A stretch of 64,000 nucleotides of DNA from an uncultured Pelagibacteraceae bacterium (GCA_902533445.1 CACALX010000003.1:71111-135110); one strand, 5' to 3'. Positions 46,158 through 56,976 are shown, numbered from the stretch's first letter. The notes: generated from the letters alone by a model not told the origin. A program made the numbers and translations.

Positions 46158-47889
46158 AAAATTCTTTTTTATTTTTTTTAGCTATCTAATTATTTTAAAT
46201 CCTATCCACGCAGAAGATAATCCAATTGATATATGGAATCTTGAAAAAAAAGAAAATGAAACTGTTGAGGGAGCAGTTATTACTGAAGGTGAAAATAATA
46301 ATGATCAAATAAGTGTTTTTGATATGCAGTCAGATAAAAATACTGGCTCGATAGAATTAGATGAAAATTTAATATCAAAAGAAGTCAAAATAGTAGGATT
46401 ATACGATCCTGCAGAACATGGTTTGACTATTGATATGTGGACGAATTCTGATGGTCAAAAGTTAAAAAATTTATTTAACAGTTTAGAGAAAGTTAATCTT
46501 TCTAATGATGCATTAGAAATTATGGAAGTTTCATTATTAACTAACGCTCATTATCCTAATCAAAATATTACTGAAAATGAATTTTTAAAATTTAAATCTG
46601 ATTGGTTAATTAAAAATTCTAGTTTAGAACTTATTGAAGAATTTTTGGTTAATAATCAAATTGTAAATTCTCATCCCAAACTAACCAGACATTTATTAGA
46701 TAACTATTTATCAGATAAAAATATAAAAAAGACCTGTGAATTTTTTACAAAAATTAAAGAACCAGTTGAAGATGAATATTTATCTAAATTAAATTTATAT
46801 TGTTTAGTTAATTATGGAAAAAATGAAGAAGCCCAATTAATTCTAGATCTTAAAAAAGAGTTAGGTTTTCAAGATGAATATTTTGAAAATAAAATGAATT
46901 ACTTGTTTGGTTATCTTGAAGAAGCATCCAAAGAAGTTTCTGAAAGTTCAGTATTTGAGTTTCATTTAGCTCATAGAACAAATCCAGAATTTTCATTTGA
47001 ACCCAATGAAAATACGCCTCAACTAATTTGGAAATATCTATCAAATTCAAATTTACTACCAGATCTAAGTAATGTTGACATAAATGATCAAGATAAAATC
47101 TTAATTATTGAGAAAGCTGTAAATTATAAAATTTTCTCAGAAAAAGACTTATTTGAATATTATAAAAAATTTCAATTTAATATTGATCAATTGTTAAGTG
47201 CAACTGATACTTACAAGTTGTTGTCTCCGTTAGAAGCAAGAGCATTAATTTATCAAAGAACACTTTTAACGAGTAAACCAGAATTGAAATTGAAATTTTT
47301 ACAGTTGCTGAAGCAGCTATTTGAGGACAACAAAATTAGTTTAGCTTTTGATAGAGAGCTCAGTAACTTTTTGAATGAAATTGAAGTAGATAATGTTCCT
47401 TCAGATTATTTAATTTTTTACAATAACTATTCAAAAAATCAGAATTCAGAGTTCAAAAAAATTCAATACAATAATAATATTTTACATCAATCTAAGTGGG
47501 TAAATTATTTTAGAGGAGATTATTCAAAATCTGAAATACAAGAAGATTTAAAAAAATTTCTTGATAGAATAGTTTTTAGTAATGAAACTTTGTCCATTAA
47601 AGATATAATTTTTATAGAAAGTCTGAAATCAGACGGAGTAGAAATACCAAGCGAGTATGAAAGTTTGTATTCACAAAAACCTTTTGAACTAGATGAAAAT
47701 CTAGCGAAGTTGATAGAGGCAAATGAAGTTGGAACAGTTTTATTGTCTTTAATTGAGATAATAGGTAATGACAAAATAGAAAATATTGATGAAAAAAGAC
47801 TTTATTTTATTTCGAATACCCTAAATCAAATAAATGCTGATTTAATAAGAAATAAGCTATTGCTAAAAGTTCTTCCTTTAAAAGTATAA
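46132..47889 (+). CDS. Secreted/periplasmic protein of unknown function
   Basis: Signal peptide MKILKLLSKKFFFIFFSYLIILNPIHAED, then ~560 aa likely alpha-helical. Overlaps the end of the preceding small ORF. Confidence 0.8.
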   Translation: MKILKLLSKKFFFIFFSYLIILNPIHAEDNPIDIWNLEKKENETVEGAVITEGENNNDQISVFDMQSDKNTGSIELDENLISKEVKIVGLYDPAEHGLTIDMWTNSDGQKLKNLFNSLEKVNLSNDALEIMEVSLLTNAHYPNQNITENEFLKFKSDWLIKNSSLELIEEFLVNNQIVNSHPKLTRHLLDNYLSDKNIKKTCEFFTKIKEPVEDEYLSKLNLYCLVNYGKNEEAQLILDLKKELGFQDEYFENKMNYLFGYLEEASKEVSESSVFEFHLAHRTNPEFSFEPNENTPQLIWKYLSNSNLLPDLSNVDINDQDKILIIEKAVNYKIFSEKDLFEYYKKFQFNIDQLLSATDTYKLLSPLEARALIYQRTLLTSKPELKLKFLQLLKQLFEDNKISLAFDRELSNFLNEIEVDNVPSDYLIFYNNYSKNQNSEFKKIQYNNNILHQSKWVNYFRGDYSKSEIQEDLKKFLDRIVFSNETLSIKDIIFIESLKSDGVEIPSEYESLYSQKPFELDENLAKLIEANEVGTVLLSLIEIIGNDKIENIDEKRLYFISNTLNQINADLIRNKLLLKVLPLKV

Positions 47890-47913
47890 AAATTATAATA
47901 ACATACAAATTTT

Positions 47914-48432
47914 ATGGCGATAAGAACGATTATTACAGAACCAAACAAATTACTTCGACAAGTATCAAAACCTGTAGAAGCTGTTGGAAGTGAAGAGCAA
48001 AAATTAATGAATGATATGCTTGAAACAATGTATGATGCAAATGGCATTGGTCTTGCAGCAATTCAGATTGGTATACCAAAAAGAATTATAGTGATGGATA
48101 TAAGCAAGGATGAAAACAAAAAAGAGCCTAGATACTTTGTAAATCCTGTAATAAAAAATAAAGATTCACTTAAGGCAACTTATGAAGAAGGGTGTTTATC
48201 TGTACCAAATCAATTTGCTGAAATAGATAGACCAAGTAAATGCGAGGTAGAATATTTGGATTACAATGGAAAGAAACAACTACTAAAGGCAGATGGATTG
48301 CTTGCAACATGCATACAGCATGAAATGGATCATTTGGAAGGGATATTGTTTATCGATTATCTTTCAAAACTAAAAAAATCAATGATCATAAAAAAACTTT
48401 CAAAATTAAAATCAAATACAGCTGAAGTTTAA
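47914..48432 (+). CDS. def: Peptide deformylase
   Basis: GIGLAAIQIG, EEGCLSVP, QHEMDHLEGILFIDYLS. Confidence 0.98.
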   Translation: MAIRTIITEPNKLLRQVSKPVEAVGSEEQKLMNDMLETMYDANGIGLAAIQIGIPKRIIVMDISKDENKKEPRYFVNPVIKNKDSLKATYEEGCLSVPNQFAEIDRPSKCEVEYLDYNGKKQLLKADGLLATCIQHEMDHLEGILFIDYLSKLKKSMIIKKLSKLKSNTAEV

Positions 48433-48435
48433 ATA

Positions 48436-49356
48436 ATGTCAAAAAAGTTAGTTTTTATGGGTACGCCCATGTTTGCTGTACCAATTTTAAAATCTTTATA
48501 CCAAAATGGATATAATATTTCTTGTGTGTATACACAACCACCTCAAAAATCAAAAAGAGGACAAAAGATTAATAAGTCTCCAATACAAGGTATTTCTGAA
48601 ACTTTAAATTTAGAATATAGAACGCCACCAGTTTTAAATAATGAAGAGGAGTATAATTTTTTAAACTCTTTAGATGTTGATTTAGCAATAGTTGTTGCTT
48701 ACGGACAAATCATACCTAAAAAATTTCTAAACCTGACTAAAAAAGGTTTTATAAATATACATGCATCTTTACTGTCTAAATGGAGAGGTGCCGCACCAAT
48801 TCAAAGATCAATTATGAATTTAGATAAAGAGACTGGAATAAGTATAATGAGAATTGCCGAAAAATTAGATACAGGACCAGTTTGTAATAATTATAAAATT
48901 CAGCTTAATGAAAATTTGAATGCGTTAGAAATTAGTGAAAAGCTTTCTAACTTAGCAGCAGAAAAAATTTTAGATAACGTAGATGATATTTTAGATGGTA
49001 AAGCAAATTTTATTGAGCAAGATCATTCGAATGCAACCTATGCATCTAAAATTCAAAAAACTGAAGGTCAAATTAATTGGGATGAAAATGCTGAAAAAAT
49101 TATTGGTAAGATAAACGGTTTATATCCATCACCAGGAGCATTTTTTATGTTTAATGGTGAAAGATATAAAATTCTAAAAGCTCAAGTTGGAAGAGCTCAA
49201 GGAAATCCAGGTTCAGTATTGAGTGATAATCTTGAAATTGCTTGTGGTAATAATCAATCGATAATTATTAAGGAAATTCAAAGGCAAGGGAAAAGACCCC
49301 AAAATATTGGTGAATTTATTCAAGGTTCACAGATAAAAAAAGGTTCAAAGATATAA
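48436..49356 (+). CDS. fmt: Methionyl-tRNA formyltransferase
   Basis: LVFMGTPMFAVPILK, VVAYGQIIPK, NIHASLLSKWRGAAPIQRSI. Confidence 0.97.
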   Translation: MSKKLVFMGTPMFAVPILKSLYQNGYNISCVYTQPPQKSKRGQKINKSPIQGISETLNLEYRTPPVLNNEEEYNFLNSLDVDLAIVVAYGQIIPKKFLNLTKKGFINIHASLLSKWRGAAPIQRSIMNLDKETGISIMRIAEKLDTGPVCNNYKIQLNENLNALEISEKLSNLAAEKILDNVDDILDGKANFIEQDHSNATYASKIQKTEGQINWDENAEKIIGKINGLYPSPGAFFMFNGERYKILKAQVGRAQGNPGSVLSDNLEIACGNNQSIIIKEIQRQGKRPQNIGEFIQGSQIKKGSKI

Positions 49357-50097
49357 ATGTTTAGATATCAGCTTTTGATAGAATATTTAGGCACAAATTA
49401 CAAAGGTTGGCAAATTCAAAAAAAAAATAAAACTATTCAAGGAATACTTCAAGACAAAATTAGAAAGTTATTAAAAGAAAACATTACTATAGTTGGATCG
49501 GGTAGAACAGATGCTGGTGTTCATGCCATAGAGCAGTCCGCACATTTTGATTTAAAAAATAAATTATTGAGCTTAGATAAATTTATTAACTCAATTAATC
49601 ACTTTTTAAAAAATGAAAATATTGCAATCCTTAAAATAAGAAAAAGGACTAGCAACTTTCACTCAAGATTTTCTGCAAAAAAGAGAGTTTATAAATATGT
49701 CATTTTAAATAGAACAAGTTTACCTGTGATTGAAAAAAACCAAGTTTGGCATGTGAGAAAAAAATTGGATTTAGATTTGATGAAATTAGGGGCAAAAAAA
49801 TTAGTTGGCACTAAAGATTTTTCAACATTTAGGGCCTCAAGTTGTAATGCTAAGAGTCCAATTAGAAAGATGGATTTTGTAAAATTAAAACCTTTAAATG
49901 ATAAAATAGAAATTCAGTTTAAATCTCAATCTTTTCTTCAACAGCAAGTACGATCTATGGTTGGTTGTTTAAAATATTTAGGTGAAAAGAAATGGGATTT
50001 AAAAAAATTTGACAAAGCTCTAAAGTCTAAAAAAAGGTCACTGTGTGCTCCTCCAGCACCACCTACAGGATTATTTTTATCTAGAGTTTTTTATTAG
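49357..50097 (+). CDS. truA: tRNA pseudouridine synthase A
   Basis: GSGRTDAGVHAIEQSAHFD. Confidence 0.97.
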   Translation: MFRYQLLIEYLGTNYKGWQIQKKNKTIQGILQDKIRKLLKENITIVGSGRTDAGVHAIEQSAHFDLKNKLLSLDKFINSINHFLKNENIAILKIRKRTSNFHSRFSAKKRVYKYVILNRTSLPVIEKNQVWHVRKKLDLDLMKLGAKKLVGTKDFSTFRASSCNAKSPIRKMDFVKLKPLNDKIEIQFKSQSFLQQQVRSMVGCLKYLGEKKWDLKKFDKALKSKKRSLCAPPAPPTGLFLSRVFY

Positions 50098-50568
50098 ATT
50101 TTTTTTATTACTCATGGCAAATTTTTTATTTATTCGCCATCTAGATTCTGCTCTTATAATATATCCACAACAATTTTTTGACTTACACTTACAGGGAAAT
50201 TGTTTGTAATTTTCATCATAACCAAAACCATAATCACAGGTAAATTCTTCACCTTTTTTGATATCTTTAATTGCTTTAACCCAAATTTTTAGACCTTTAC
50301 CATCATAATCACAATTATTGTCACAAGAATGATTAATTAATCCTGCAGTATTCCATGGAAAATCTCCATCAAGGTCATATCTTTTATTGATAGTAAATAA
50401 ATAGATTGGTTTACTATTGTCATATTTAGCAGACTCTTCAGTTTGTTTTTTTGTAATTAGTTTGCCAACGTAATCAATAATCTTAGTACCTTCTTTGATA
50501 TCTTTAGTAGCATAAAGTCCTCTACCTTGTTTATCGATATCAGATTTTTTAATTTTATATAATTTCAT
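50077..50568 (-). CDS. SET-domain (lysine methyltransferase-like) protein with post-SET Cys motif
   Basis: GRGLYATKDIKEGTKIIDYVGKLI, AGLINHSCDNNCDY, GEEFTCDYGF, post-SET CKCKSKNCCGYI. Confidence 0.9.
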   Translation of the reverse strand: MKLYKIKKSDIDKQGRGLYATKDIKEGTKIIDYVGKLITKKQTEESAKYDNSKPIYLFTINKRYDLDGDFPWNTAGLINHSCDNNCDYDGKGLKIWVKAIKDIKKGEEFTCDYGFGYDENYKQFPCKCKSKNCCGYIIRAESRWRINKKFAMSNKKNLIKNSR

Positions 50569-50599
50569 TGAGTTTTATTTAGTTTTTTATTGGGAATTA

Positions 50600-51529
50600 T
50601 CAATTAAATTCTATTAAAGCATCAACATGTCTTTGAGTACTATCTTGCAGTGCTTTTAAGTCATATCCACCTTCTAGAATAGATACTACATTACCTCTAC
50701 AAAATGATTTTGAAATTTCTAAAGTTCTTTTTGTAATTGTGTAATAATCTTCAGCATTAAGTTTTAATTGTGCTAATGGATCATCAATATGAGCATCAAA
50801 ACCTGCAGAAAACAATAGAAATTCTGGTTTAAATTCTTTTAATTTCTTTAATACCAGTTCATATGCATTTAAATATTCTCTAGCACTTGTTCCAGCTTCA
50901 AGTGGAATATTTAAAATATTATTAAATTTTCCAATCTCTTTTTCCGAACCTGAACCTGGATAATATGGAGATTGATGAGTGGAAATATATAAAACTTTTT
51001 CATCATTGAAAAAAATATCTTGCGTCCCATTTCCATGATGGACGTCAAAATCAATTATAGCAATTTTTTTATAACCATATTTTTCAATTAAATAATTAGC
51101 TCCAACTGCAACATTGTTGTAAATACAAAAGCCCATGGCCTTCTCTTTTTCTGCGTGATGACCTGGAGGTCTTACTGCACAAAAAGCATTTTTAAATTCT
51201 TTTTCCTCCACACCGTCAATCGCTGCAATAATTGATCCAACAGCGTCCATTGTTGCTTCTTTGCTACCAGGGGAGACAACTGTATCTCCATCTAAAAAAT
51301 TAAATCCATTTTGAGGGTATGATCGATCGACATGATCAATATATTCAGAAGAATGAGTTTTTATTAATATTGATTTTTCAAATTTTGAAGGCTTTTTCCA
51401 TATTAAATTTTTGTTATCTAATTTTTTAAAGTTATCAATAACAGCTGTAACCCTGTCTATTTTTTCAGGATGTCCATCTCCTGTATTATGATTTTTGTAT
51501 GTATCAGAAGTAATTAAAGCTGTTTTCAC
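50600..51529 (-). CDS. Histone-deacetylase-family (class II-like/AcuC-like) protein
   Basis: RPPGHHAEKEKAMGFCIYNNVAVGA, IDFDVHHGNGTQDIF, LFSAGFDAHIDDPLAQL. Confidence 0.93.
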   Translation of the reverse strand: MKTALITSDTYKNHNTGDGHPEKIDRVTAVIDNFKKLDNKNLIWKKPSKFEKSILIKTHSSEYIDHVDRSYPQNGFNFLDGDTVVSPGSKEATMDAVGSIIAAIDGVEEKEFKNAFCAVRPPGHHAEKEKAMGFCIYNNVAVGANYLIEKYGYKKIAIIDFDVHHGNGTQDIFFNDEKVLYISTHQSPYYPGSGSEKEIGKFNNILNIPLEAGTSAREYLNAYELVLKKLKEFKPEFLLFSAGFDAHIDDPLAQLKLNAEDYYTITKRTLEISKSFCRGNVVSILEGGYDLKALQDSTQRHVDALIEFN

Positions 51530-52683
51530 TTAAAATAATTCTTTAAAATATTTGAATAAATTAAAGTTAATTTTTTTAAATCACCTAAAGAAACTGCTTC
51601 ATCTACTTTGTGCATTGTTTTTCCAACCAAACCAAATTCTAAACAGGGAGCAATCTTTCTAATAAATCTTGCATCAGAGGTGCCTCCTGTGGTTGAGAGT
51701 TCAGGCTTAATTTTAGTAATCTTTTTAATTATATCTTGTATCATATATGTAGTTTGATTTGGTTTAGTTAAAAAAGCTTCACCAGATACACTATATTCAA
51801 TTTTGTAATTTGACTTATTTTTATGACAAATTTTCTTCAATATTTTATTTATTTTTGTCTTAATTGAATTCGATGAATGTTTGTTATTAAATCTAATATT
51901 AAAAGTTGCATTAGCCATACCTGGAATTATGTTGTCAGCTGTATTATCAATATTTATTTTTGTAACTTCTAGGTTTGTTGGCTGAAAGTCTTTAGTTCCT
52001 TTATCAAATTTAATTTCCTTCAATTCTTTTAATATTTGAACAAGAGCAGTTGATGGATTGTTAGCCCTATGAGGATAAGCAACATGACCCTGAATACCTA
52101 TAATTGAAAGTCTGCCAGTCATACTTCCTCTTCGACCAATTTTAATCATTTCTCCCAATTTACTTGGGTTAGTAGGCTCTCCAACTAAACAAAAATTAAT
52201 TTTCTCTTTTCTTTTTTTTAAGTATTCAACAACTTTTTTTGTACCGTTAATAGCAATTCCTTCTTCATCCCCTGTAATTAGTAGGCTTATAGAGCCATTA
52301 AATTTTTTGTTATTTTTAACAAAAATGCTGACAGCAGAAACAAAAGCTGCAATAGAACTTTTCATGTCATTTGCTCCTCTTCCAATTAAATGTCCTTTTT
52401 TAATTGAGGGTCTAAAAGGATTTACTGTCCAATCTTTTAAGTTTCCAGCAGGCACAACATCTAAGTGACCAGCATAACAAAAATTTGGACCTTCAGTTCC
52501 AAGTCTTGCATAAAGATTTTTTACTGGTTTAGTGTTTTTTTCCTTAAACTCTAATATTTTAGTTTTAAATCCAAGTTTTCTTAATTTTTTTTCTAAGAAT
52601 TTCATTACCCCAGAATCTATTGGTGTTATAGACGGGTAACGAATTAGCTCTTTGGCTAATTGTAATTCATTAATGGTTTGCAT
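51526..52683 (-). CDS. dapE: Succinyl-diaminopimelate desuccinylase
   Basis: FCYAGHLDVVPAG, GRGANDMKSSIAAF, TGDEEGIAINGTKKV, TTGGTSDARFI. Confidence 0.95.
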   Translation of the reverse strand: MQTINELQLAKELIRYPSITPIDSGVMKFLEKKLRKLGFKTKILEFKEKNTKPVKNLYARLGTEGPNFCYAGHLDVVPAGNLKDWTVNPFRPSIKKGHLIGRGANDMKSSIAAFVSAVSIFVKNNKKFNGSISLLITGDEEGIAINGTKKVVEYLKKRKEKINFCLVGEPTNPSKLGEMIKIGRRGSMTGRLSIIGIQGHVAYPHRANNPSTALVQILKELKEIKFDKGTKDFQPTNLEVTKINIDNTADNIIPGMANATFNIRFNNKHSSNSIKTKINKILKKICHKNKSNYKIEYSVSGEAFLTKPNQTTYMIQDIIKKITKIKPELSTTGGTSDARFIRKIAPCLEFGLVGKTMHKVDEAVSLGDLKKLTLIYSNILKNYFK

Positions 52684-52684
52684 T

Positions 52685-53512
52685 TTAATCTCTTAAAAGA
52701 TCGTTTACTGATGTTTTAGATCTTGTTTTTTCATCTACTTGTTTGATGATTACTGCACAATACAATGAGGGCGCTGCAGGATTGTTTTTGTCTGGTAATG
52801 ATCCAGGAACAACAACTGAGTAAGGAGGTATTTTACCGTGAGTTACTTCACCAGTTTTTCTATTAACGATTTTAGTTGATTGGCCAATATACATACCCAT
52901 ACTAAGCACCGAACCTTCACCAACTATTACACCTTCTACAACTTCTGACATGGCACCCACAAAAACATTATCTTCAATAATGGTTGGAAGAGCTTGTGCT
53001 GGTTCTAAAACTCCACCAATACCAGTTCCAGCTGAAATATGACAATTTTTTCCAATCTGACAGCAACTACCTGCACGACTAAAAGTATCCATCATTGTTC
53101 CTTCATCTATGTAAGCACCAATATTTACATAACTCGGCATTAGAACAACATTTTTAGCAACATATGATCCTTTTCTCATTGCAGTATTTGGTACCATCCT
53201 AAAACCTGCTTTTTCAAAATCAGCGTTTGACCATCCAGCTGTTTTTCCTTTTAACAAATGAGCTTTATCTCTCCAAGCTGAGTAGGGACCATCTAAAGTT
53301 TCCATTCCATGAATTCTAAAACTTAGCATAATTGCTTTTTTTAAGTGTTGATGAGTTACCCATTCACCATGAATTTTTTCAGCAACTCTAGATTTACCAC
53401 TATCTAGATCTTCTATTACTTGATTAATAGTATCTTTTAATTTTTGATCTGAATTTTGATTAACTTGATCTTTCTTTTCCCAAGCTTCATTTATAATGTT
53501 TTCTATACTCAT
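52685..53512 (-). CDS. dapD: Tetrahydrodipicolinate N-succinyltransferase
   Basis: [51 protein letters not shown], left-handed beta-helix hexapeptides. Confidence 0.97.
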   Translation of the reverse strand: MSIENIINEAWEKKDQVNQNSDQKLKDTINQVIEDLDSGKSRVAEKIHGEWVTHQHLKKAIMLSFRIHGMETLDGPYSAWRDKAHLLKGKTAGWSNADFEKAGFRMVPNTAMRKGSYVAKNVVLMPSYVNIGAYIDEGTMMDTFSRAGSCCQIGKNCHISAGTGIGGVLEPAQALPTIIEDNVFVGAMSEVVEGVIVGEGSVLSMGMYIGQSTKIVNRKTGEVTHGKIPPYSVVVPGSLPDKNNPAAPSLYCAVIIKQVDEKTRSKTSVNDLLRD

Positions 53513-53515
53513 AAT

Positions 53516-54187
53516 TTATTGGTTTTTTAATAGCCTTATTTCTTTTAAAAATAAAGTAAGATTTTCAATTTTATAATCAATATATTCTTTATTAGATTCT
53601 TTTTTGCCCCATTCCTCATCATTAATTAACCAAGCAGTAATTGTTCCTCGCTCTTTACCTATCGATAAGTTTTTTGCTATATCTTCAATATACAAAGTTT
53701 CTTTTGGATCAATTTTGAATTTTTCTATCATTAAATCGAAAGCTTTAGCTTCTGGTTTTGGGTGATATTCTGCATCTACGATATCAAATATGCCTTCAAA
53801 TTGATCATCAATTCCTAGGGTTGTAGTGATATGCTTTACATGATTTTGACTACCATTAGTAAAGACAAATTTTCTTAAATTTATATTCTCTAACTCATAT
53901 TTTAATGCTGTATCTTTTTCTAAAAAAGATAAATCAATATCATGAACAAAATCTAAAAATTCTTTAGGATCAATTTCATGATGTATCATTAGACCATTTA
54001 AGCTTGTGTTGTATTTGTGAAAGTAATTTGTCTGAAGTTCTTTGGCTTTTTTTAAATCTACATTAAGTTTACTTGAGATATATTCAGTCATTTTTCGACT
54101 TACTTGACCAAATACTGCCTCTAGGTCGCTATAAAGAACACCATCACAATCAAATAGAATATTTTTAATATGGCTTAAATTTTTCAT
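53516..54187 (-). CDS. HAD-family hydrolase (pyrimidine 5'-nucleotidase type)
   Basis: LFDCDGVLYSDLEAVF, RKFVFTNGSQNHVKHI, TLYIEDIAKNLSIGKERG. Confidence 0.85.
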   Translation of the reverse strand: MKNLSHIKNILFDCDGVLYSDLEAVFGQVSRKMTEYISSKLNVDLKKAKELQTNYFHKYNTSLNGLMIHHEIDPKEFLDFVHDIDLSFLEKDTALKYELENINLRKFVFTNGSQNHVKHITTTLGIDDQFEGIFDIVDAEYHPKPEAKAFDLMIEKFKIDPKETLYIEDIAKNLSIGKERGTITAWLINDEEWGKKESNKEYIDYKIENLTLFLKEIRLLKNQ

Positions 54188-55050
54188 TGTCTAATTAAAG
54201 TTCCAGATCCTTCATCTGATAAAAGTTCAAATAGAACAGAATGATTTTTTCTTCCATCTATTATAACAACTCCTTTTACTCCGTTACTAGCAACATCTAA
54301 GCAATTATTTATTTTTGGGATCATACCACCAGTAATTATTTCATTATCGATTAAGTTTTTTATAGATTCTGAATTAATTTCTGGAATTAGATTTTTATTG
54401 TTATCCAAAACACCTTCTACGTCACTTAATATAATTAACCTTCTAGCATTAATTTTTTTAGCAATATAGCCAGCTGCAGTGTCTGCATTGACATTATTAG
54501 TTTGATCATTTTTATCTAAACCTAAAGGTGCAATAATAGGGATTTTTTTATCTGCTATAATTTTATATATTATTGATTGATCTACATTTATAGGAGAGCC
54601 CACAAAACCAAGTTCTTCATTTTCTTGTATAACTGTTAAAATATTATTTTCTTTAGAATTAATACTCTGACTTTTGCAATTTTGCTGATCTAGAGCATTA
54701 ATAATTTCCTTATTAAAATCAATTAATACTTCTTCTACAACTTTTATTGTTTCTTTATCGGTTACCCTTAATCCTTTTATAAATTTACTTTCTAAACCTA
54801 TCTCATTAAGTTTATTACTTATTCTTTTTCCACCCCCATGAACAATAATAGGAGTAAATCCTAGTTTATTTAGTATTGAAATATCTTGAATAAAAATATC
54901 AAAAAGATTTTTATCGATTAAAACACTACCACCACATTTAATAACAATATATTCATCATTATATTTTTCTAAATATTTTTTTACTTCTTCAGTTGAAGGA
55001 CCATCTAATGGTAGAATTGTTTTTAATTCTTCTTCTTTAATATCCAACAT
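54184..55050 (-). CDS. argB: Acetylglutamate kinase
   Basis: VIKCGGSVLIDKNL, IIVHGGGKRIS, NVNADTAAGYIAKKI. Confidence 0.96.
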   Translation of the reverse strand: MLDIKEEELKTILPLDGPSTEEVKKYLEKYNDEYIVIKCGGSVLIDKNLFDIFIQDISILNKLGFTPIIVHGGGKRISNKLNEIGLESKFIKGLRVTDKETIKVVEEVLIDFNKEIINALDQQNCKSQSINSKENNILTVIQENEELGFVGSPINVDQSIIYKIIADKKIPIIAPLGLDKNDQTNNVNADTAAGYIAKKINARRLIILSDVEGVLDNNKNLIPEINSESIKNLIDNEIITGGMIPKINNCLDVASNGVKGVVIIDGRKNHSVLFELLSDEGSGTLIRQ

Positions 55051-56726
55051 TAAGTTGTTGTTTTAACAGTGGTTCGTTTCATTATGAAAACTTGTTGTGC
55101 CATAGTTAAAATATTATTTACTGTCCAATATATTACCAACCCTGCCGGGAAGGGTGCTAAAATTATTGTTAGGAATAATGGAAAGAACATAAATATTTTT
55201 GCTTGCATCGGATCTGTTGGTGCAGGATTTAACTTTTGTTGAACCCACATAGAAACACCCATTGCAACAGGCCATGCTCCAATGACTAAAAATGATGGTA
55301 CATCATAAGGCAATAATCCAAATAGATTAAACAAAGAGGTAGGGTCTCTCTCAGATAAATCTTGTATCCAGCCATAAAAAGGCATTTGTCTCATTTCAAT
55401 TGTTACAAATAAAACTTTGTACAAAGCAAAGAAAACTGGAATTTGTACCAATATGGGCAAACATCCACTCATAGGATTTACCTTCTCTTTTTTATAAAGA
55501 GCCATCATTGCTTGCTGCAATTTCATCTTGTCACCCTCGTGTAAAGTTTTTAACCTTGCCATTTCAGGCTGTAAGGCTTTCATTTTTGCCATGCTTCTAA
55601 ACGAAAAGTTTGCAAGTGGGAAAAATGCTAATCTTATGCAAATCGTAATTGCTATAATCGCTAGGCCATAATTTCCGAGTAATTTAAAGAAATAATCTAT
55701 TCCAAAAAATAACGGTTTGGTAATAAAGTATAAAAATCCCCAATCAATTGTTAAGTCAAATTTATCAATATTTAAAGATTCAGCATATCCGTCAATTACA
55801 TCAACTCTTTTTGCAGCAACAATGATTTGTAACGTTTCTTCAATCAATGAATTTTCATTAAGTTCCAATGGTTCTGTTGATACAAAATTTGCTCTGAACT
55901 TATCTTTATAATCAAATGTTGTTTTAAATTCTTTTTCTCTAGGTGGAATTAGCGAAGTTACCCAATATTTATCTCCAATACCTAGCCATCCTTTTTGAGC
56001 TGTTCTTGAAAATTTCTTCTCTTGTATATCATCGTAATCTTCTTCAATAAGTTCATCATCAAGTGTTGCCACTAATCCTTCATGAAGGATATAGAAGTTA
56101 GATATATCAGGCATTTCATTTCTAATGATTTGCCCATAAGTATAAAAATCATATTTTTTATCTGTAGGATTGATTACGCTTTGTTTAATTGAAAATAAAT
56201 ATTTGTCATCTAAGGCGATCTCTTTTTCAAATGTAATACCTTGATCATTTGTCCAAGATATTTTTATAGGAGATTGATCTGTTAATTTATTATTTCCTGA
56301 AACTTTCCAAATAGAATTTGAATTTGGAATTTCAACATTTTTATCTGATGTAATAAAACCACTTTCAATTAAATAACCATCTTTTGAATTTCTTGGGGAA
56401 AGAAGTGTAACTTTTTCTTGAGAGTCTAGACTGACATTATATTGCTTAAAAGTTAGATCATCAATTACGCCACCTTTAAGTGAAATAGAACCAACAATAC
56501 TCTCATTTTCAAAATTAATTCTTTCACTTTGATTTAAAGCTTCTTCTCTAGAAATTTCAACAACATTTTCTTTTTGATCAAGAGAAGGTGTGTCACTGTT
56601 TTGTTCAACTTTATTTCCTTCAGCCACATTTTCTTTAGTAATTGGTGGAGGAGCAAAAAATAGTGAATATAAAACTATAACTGCTGCTGATAATGAAATT
56701 GCTGCTACTATATTTTTAGTATCCAT
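55050..56726 (-). CDS. yidC: Membrane protein insertase YidC
   Basis: MDTKNIVAAISLSAAVIVLYSLFF, large periplasmic domain, FRSMAKMKALQPEMARLKTLHEGDKMKLQQAMMALYKKEKVNPMSGCLPILVQIPVFFALYKVL. Confidence 0.97.
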   Translation of the reverse strand: MDTKNIVAAISLSAAVIVLYSLFFAPPPITKENVAEGNKVEQNSDTPSLDQKENVVEISREEALNQSERINFENESIVGSISLKGGVIDDLTFKQYNVSLDSQEKVTLLSPRNSKDGYLIESGFITSDKNVEIPNSNSIWKVSGNNKLTDQSPIKISWTNDQGITFEKEIALDDKYLFSIKQSVINPTDKKYDFYTYGQIIRNEMPDISNFYILHEGLVATLDDELIEEDYDDIQEKKFSRTAQKGWLGIGDKYWVTSLIPPREKEFKTTFDYKDKFRANFVSTEPLELNENSLIEETLQIIVAAKRVDVIDGYAESLNIDKFDLTIDWGFLYFITKPLFFGIDYFFKLLGNYGLAIIAITICIRLAFFPLANFSFRSMAKMKALQPEMARLKTLHEGDKMKLQQAMMALYKKEKVNPMSGCLPILVQIPVFFALYKVLFVTIEMRQMPFYGWIQDLSERDPTSLFNLFGLLPYDVPSFLVIGAWPVAMGVSMWVQQKLNPAPTDPMQAKIFMFFPLFLTIILAPFPAGLVIYWTVNNILTMAQQVFIMKRTTVKTTT

Positions 56727-56727
56727 A

Positions 56728-56976
56728 TTATTTTATTTTTGTTTTTTTTTTAACAGGATCAAAACCTTCACCACCACCTAAAAATTTGATTGGGTGACAA
56801 GATAAGATTCTTTTAATACTTAAAAATGATCCTTTTAATAGACCAAATTCTTTAAGTGCATCAATACTGTATTCTGAGCAAGTAGGCAAATATCTACAAG
56901 AATGTCCAAATAGAGGGCTAATCAAATATTTATAACCTTTTATAATTTTAATTAATATACTTGTAAAAATATTCAT
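56728..56976 (-). CDS. yidD: Membrane protein insertion efficiency factor YidD
   Basis: GYKYLISPLFGHSCRYLPTCSEYSIDALKEFG. Confidence 0.95.
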   Translation of the reverse strand: MNIFTSILIKIIKGYKYLISPLFGHSCRYLPTCSEYSIDALKEFGLLKGSFLSIKRILSCHPIKFLGGGEGFDPVKKKTKIK

